Source: DASUTB01 sp036374835
GTDB taxonomy: Bacteria; Actinomycetota; Actinomycetes; Jiangellales; Jiangellaceae
DNA length: 7,189 nucleotides
Direction: 5' to 3'
Assembly: GCA_036374835.1 (NCBI GenBank)
Contig: DASUTB010000063.1
Location: 1-7,189 of the forward strand
This document shows positions 4,583 through 7,189 of the stretch, in pieces. Position numbers and translations under genes: made by a program. Below the pieces are notes generated by a model. It did not search any database, was not told where the DNA came from, and saw only the letters and a list, made by a program, of their open reading frames with translations. Within the stretch, counting starts at the first letter, position 1. Each line of letters starts with the position of its first letter.

Positions 4583-5547
4583 TGTTTCACGTTCGCGTCG
4601 TGTCGCCCACCGACCTCACCGATCAAGTCGCGCAGCTGGTCACGGATTCGCCGGCGACGTTCGACATGACGCTCGCCCGCCAGGCTTCCCTAGCACCTGC
4701 GACGGACGTCGTCGAGTTCATGTTGGTGCGGGAGGGCGCAAACGCCGTCATTGATCAGTTGCGCGGCCTCGGGCTGGCCGACCACGGGTCGATCGTCATG
4801 ATGCCGGCGGAGATTGTCATCTCGGCGGCGGCCGACGCTGCTGAGGCCGCCGTTCCCGGCCGGCCGGAGGACGCGGTCGTGTGGGACGAGCTCGCGGCGA
4901 AGACGCATGAGGACGCACAGCTCAGTTGGTCGTTTCTCGCCTTCTTCGCGATGGCCGTCATTCTCGGCGGTATTGGCGTGGTGCTCGCCGAGCCGATCCT
5001 GATCGTTGCAGCGATGGTTGTAGGGCCGGAGTTCGGTGCCATCGCAGCGGTGAACTTTGGCCTGGCCCGAGGCGAGCTACGTCGGGCCGGATCAGCAACG
5101 ACGAATCTCCTGATCGGATTCGCTTTCGCGATTGCCGTCACGACGCTGCTCGCCCTCGCCGGGCACGAGCTCGGTTGGGTCGATGCCACCATGCTGGAGT
5201 CACGTACGCGGGTGGCGTTCTTCGTCCACCCGGACCGGTGGTCGTTCGTCGTGGCGCTAATCGCGGGTATCGCGGGAACGCTGTCGATCACGTCGGAGAA
5301 GTCGACGTCGCTGGTCGGCGTGTTCATCTCCATCGCGACGATTCCCGCTGCCGCCAACATCGCCGTCAGCCTTGCTTTAACAGACTGGGACGAGGTCGCG
5401 CGCTCGTTCGCACAACTCAGCCTGAATCTGGCGGGTCTACTGCTCGCAGGCACCGTGACGTTCTTGGTGCAGCGCATTCTGTGGAAGCGATTCGGGCTGG
5501 TCGTGCCGATCAGCCCGGCCACGCCTGCCCAGGGAACGCGCAGCTAG
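4582..5547 (+). CDS. DUF389 family integral membrane protein
   Basis: The 321-residue protein has a cytosolic N-terminal part of about 110 residues (ferredoxin-like pattern: MFHVRVVSPTDLTDQVAQLV, then VVEFMLVREGANAVIDQLRGLG), followed by a DUF389 membrane domain. Six hydrophobic segments are visible, at about 115-134, 138-160, 172-194, 222-236, 242-266 and 276-298. Characteristic stretches are ILIVAAMVVGPEFGAIAAVNFGL (139-161), IAGIAGTLSITSEKSTSLVGV (227-247) and the ISIATIPAAANIAVSLAL helix. Family members are membrane proteins of unknown function, about 300-500 residues long; this is a short form. There is no well-spaced Shine-Dalgarno sequence: AGGCGG touches the ATG and sits in an inverted repeat. 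It follows VOC gene C by 50 bp and is convergent with the PPOX gene. A transport role is often supposed for the family but is not shown. Confidence 0.9.
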   Translation: MFHVRVVSPTDLTDQVAQLVTDSPATFDMTLARQASLAPATDVVEFMLVREGANAVIDQLRGLGLADHGSIVMMPAEIVISAAADAAEAAVPGRPEDAVVWDELAAKTHEDAQLSWSFLAFFAMAVILGGIGVVLAEPILIVAAMVVGPEFGAIAAVNFGLARGELRRAGSATTNLLIGFAFAIAVTTLLALAGHELGWVDATMLESRTRVAFFVHPDRWSFVVALIAGIAGTLSITSEKSTSLVGVFISIATIPAAANIAVSLALTDWDEVARSFAQLSLNLAGLLLAGTVTFLVQRILWKRFGLVVPISPATPAQGTRS

Positions 5548-5591
5548 CGTCGCGGCGACCGCCGGTGCTGACCGAGGCTCGCCGGGATTCG

Positions 5592-6038
5592 TCAGTCCCA
5601 GTCTGCCCAAGCGATCCAACGCTGCGGAACGACCACGATCATCACAGCTGAGGCGAAGGACTCATCGTCCCAACCCCCGGCAAAGTCGTCCCGGGAGTAC
5701 TTCGTGTCGAGCGCGCGCAGGTCGGCGGACTCGGGCGGACGCTGGACGGTCACCGGTCCCGACACCGACACATAGCTCCGAGTCCCACCCTCGATCACCT
5801 CGACGCACAGAGTCCCCTGTCCCGTGCGCTCGACGTTGCGCGTCTTCACGTCCCGGCCACCGGCGAGCAGGCGCACCTGACCATCGGCGTACAGGAAGTG
5901 GACGGGAACCGAGTGGATCCAACCGCCGTCGCTCAGCGACGAGAACACACCTACAAGAGGACGCGAGAGCAACTCGACAGCCTCGTGCCGCGTGAGACGA
6001 CGCTTGTTGGGATCTGCTTCCTGAGTCACGAGACTCAT
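5592..6038 (-). CDS. Pyridoxamine 5'-phosphate oxidase (PPOX)-family split-barrel protein
   Basis: The 148-residue product has the split beta-barrel pattern of FMN- or F420-binding PPOX-like proteins. After a polar N-terminus come RLTRHEAVELLSRPLVGVFSSL (14-35), GGWIHSVPVHFLYADGQVRL (38-57), then AGGRDVKTRNVERTGQGTLCVEV (59-81). In the last of these, the KTRN.ER.G segment is the usual cofactor-phosphate-contacting loop. RSYVSVSGPVTVQ is the next strand pair, and VVPQRWIAWADWD closes the protein. Actinobacterial members include F420-dependent reductases and heme or flavin-binding proteins; the cofactor cannot be told here. Start choice is uncertain: GTG 6044, ATG 6038 and GTG 6029 are all in frame. 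ATG 6038 is used; GAGG precedes it too closely and would suit GTG 6029 better. It is convergent with DUF389 (44 bp between stops), without a clear shared terminator. Confidence 0.85.
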   Translation of the reverse strand: MSLVTQEADPNKRRLTRHEAVELLSRPLVGVFSSLSDGGWIHSVPVHFLYADGQVRLLAGGRDVKTRNVERTGQGTLCVEVIEGGTRSYVSVSGPVTVQRPPESADLRALDTKYSRDDFAGGWDDESFASAVMIVVVPQRWIAWADWD

Positions 6039-6112
6039 CCTCACTCGAACTCGGGAAGTATTGGCTGACGGGCTCCTGCAGACCCGCCCCGGCTACGATC
6101 CGGCGCCGCATC

Positions 6113-6193
6113 TCAGCCCGCCCACAATGGGGCCAGTTCGGCCATGGCATCGAACATGAGTGCGCCAAGTGGCTGCCGGTGCGGGGTGGTCAT
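6113..6193 (-). CDS. Possible 26-residue ORF overlapping the HNH gene stop
   Basis: An ATG at 6193-6191 overlaps the TGA of the HNH gene in an ATGA arrangement, a common sign of translational coupling. It opens a 26-codon frame (MTTPHRQPLGALMFDAMAEL, then APLWAG) ending at 6113. The sequence matches nothing I recognise and is too short to judge by composition. It could equally be chance in high-GC DNA. Confidence 0.2.
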   Translation of the reverse strand: MTTPHRQPLGALMFDAMAELAPLWAG

Positions 6194-7189
6194 CGGTCGG
6201 GTGGTCTGGTGGTGCGTCGGCTGCTGCCGGGTCGGCTTGGGCGGGGTCGTGTGGTGCGGCGTGCGGCGCGTTCGGGGTCGATCCAGCGGGGCGGGTAGAA
6301 GGTGGGTAGGCGATCGTCCGGGTCGATGTGGACGTCCCAGCCGTCGTGGTGCACGACGCGGTGGTGGTGGCCGCAGAGCATCACGAGGTTGTCCAGGTCG
6401 GTACGTCCGCCGTTGGTCCAATGCTTGCAGTGGTGCGCGATGCACCACCCCGGTGGACGGGTACAGCCCGGGAACGCGCAGCCGCCGTCGCGGGCGATCA
6501 GGGCGGCGTACTGGGCTGGGGTTACGGTTCGATATTCCCGTCCGACGTCGAGTACGGCACCGGCCGGGTCGAGTACGACCCGTTGGATGCTGGCGTGGCA
6601 CGCGATGAGCTGCACGGCGGCGGCACTGATCAGCCCGCCCCACTGCAGCTCGCCTGGCTGCACCGGGCGGCCGGCCCCGGTTGGGAGCACGCAGCCTGGT
6701 GCGCGGGTGCTGTCCTGGTGCCCGTGCGGGTCCACGGGTGAGCGCACGAACGCAGGCGGGTAACCGTGAACCCCGGCGGCGGCACCGTTGCGACCCGGAC
6801 CGGGCGCGGCGCTCCGGCCACGATCACCGGGGTCGGCGGACGCACCGGAGTCGGCTGGGTCACCGGGACGATCGTCGCCCGTGCCCGCGGCTGTATCGGT
6901 GTCGTGCTCGTGATCGTGGGTGAGCGCGCCCAGCTCGATCGTGACCATGACCCGGTGGCTCATTCCGTGGTTGTTCTCGAACGCGTCGGCACTGATCGCA
7001 CGCCGGGCCAGCTCGGTGAGCGCGTCGGCAAGCCGCTGACCCGGCGTTCGAAGATCGGGCGTGCCGTCCTCGGCCGGGCTCGGCGCGGCCAGCGGGTCCA
7101 GCGCAGTACGCAACGTGGCGAGCTGGTCACGGGTGAGCTGTCCCCGGACCGTTCCCGTGCGCTCGTTCAGACTCAGGTGCCGCCGACGG
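6190..7189 (-). CDS. DUF222/13E12-type HNH endonuclease (C-terminal part)
   Basis: The minus-strand frame stays open to the right edge, so 332 C-terminal residues are present and the N-terminus is missing; a TTG at 7113 is internal, not the start. The right-hand part (RHLSLNERTGTVRGQLTRDQ and APGQRLADAL-like text) is the end of a DUF222 domain. An Ala/Gly/Asp/Pro-rich linker follows (roughly 6740-6930). The HNH domain has CAFPGC (6463-6480), a segment AHHCKHWTNGGRTDLDNLV (ending at 6438 on the 5' side) and LCGHHHRVVH (6349-6378), i.e. zinc-binding Cys pairs plus the His-Asn-His catalytic set. The tail is Arg/Pro/Thr-rich and low in complexity. This family is multi-copy in actinobacteria, often under LexA control, and is thought to encode mobile or damage-related nucleases. 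Any promoter or SOS box of this copy is outside the window. Confidence 0.9.
   Translation of the reverse strand, partial: RRRHLSLNERTGTVRGQLTRDQLATLRTALDPLAAPSPAEDGTPDLRTPGQRLADALTELARRAISADAFENNHGMSHRVMVTIELGALTHDHEHDTDTAAGTGDDRPGDPADSGASADPGDRGRSAAPGPGRNGAAAGVHGYPPAFVRSPVDPHGHQDSTRAPGCVLPTGAGRPVQPGELQWGGLISAAAVQLIACHASIQRVVLDPAGAVLDVGREYRTVTPAQYAALIARDGGCAFPGCTRPPGWCIAHHCKHWTNGGRTDLDNLVMLCGHHHRVVHHDGWDVHIDPDDRLPTFYPPRWIDPERAARRTTRPRPSRPGSSRRTTRPPDR

Noticed and set aside
5374..5382. A TTA leucine codon in DUF389 (and one in the MocR gene), as a possible bldA-type developmental control
   Set aside because: TTA control is meaningful mainly in Streptomyces and the genus is not established; two rare codons prove nothing.
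4755..5522. A 255-codon minus-strand frame opposite DUF389
   Set aside because: Low-complexity Ala/Ser/Thr/Arg composition typical of antisense high-GC frames; DUF389 on the plus strand is clear.
6144..6763. Several plus-strand frames of 137-154 codons opposite the HNH gene
   Set aside because: Gly/Arg/Val-rich antisense shadows; the minus strand carries an unmistakable HNH domain.
1..7189. A defence island, CRISPR array, toxin-antitoxin pair, tRNA/rRNA or intact mobile element
   Set aside because: No spaced repeats, no transposase or integrase, no tRNA-like cloverleaf, and no known defence domain was seen other than the common HNH/DUF222 gene.

Overview
The window looks like chromosomal DNA from a high-GC actinobacterium. 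The signs are strong G/C bias at third codon positions, GTG starts, promoter -10 elements lying right next to start codons (leaderless-type transcripts), an actinobacterial-type LexA/SOS box, and a DUF222/13E12-type HNH endonuclease gene. The families present (MocR regulator, AhpD-like, DUF2867, several Glyoxalase_6-like VOC proteins, PPOX split-barrel, DUF389) are typical of soil actinobacteria of the Nocardioides/Kribbella/Streptomyces kind. The sequence alone does not fix the genus.

Layout, left to right. (1) 1-449, minus: the 5' part of a GntR/MocR-type regulator that runs off the left edge. (2) 497-955, plus: a divergent AhpD/carboxymuconolactone-decarboxylase-like peroxidase. The 47-bp gap between them carries repeated ATTGGNCC-like elements that are probably the MocR operator. 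(3) 956-1169: a non-coding stretch with interlocked inverted repeats. (4) 1170-1760 and 1770-2144, plus: a tightly spaced pair, DUF2867 protein and VOC protein A. (5) 2202-2474, plus: a small unrecognised gene behind a clear SOS box (2177-2190), followed 43 bp later by VOC protein B (2518-2910) and a terminator-like hairpin. (6) 2986-3807, plus: a PP2C-like phosphatase in which a conserved metal-binding Asp appears to be Asn. (7) 3808-4093: a gap with hairpins and no convincing gene. (8) 4094-4531, plus: VOC protein C. (9) 4582-5547, plus: a DUF389 membrane protein whose start codon abuts a perfect 8-bp inverted repeat. (10) 5592-6038, minus: a PPOX-family flavin/F420 split-barrel protein, convergent with DUF389. 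(11) 6190-7189, minus: the C-terminal part of a DUF222/HNH endonuclease running off the right edge, with a possible 26-codon ORF overlapping its stop.

Most of this is ordinary accessory or 'housekeeping-hypothetical' content: small detoxification and redox enzymes in short transcription units. No coherent defence island, biosynthetic cluster, CRISPR array, RNA gene or intact mobile element is visible. The most interesting signal is the damage-inducible small gene at 2202-2474 and its possible co-transcription with a VOC protein, a fold that also includes bleomycin-binding resistance proteins. Next come the altered PP2C active site, the regulatory inverted repeat at the DUF389 start, and the operator array between the MocR and AhpD-like genes.
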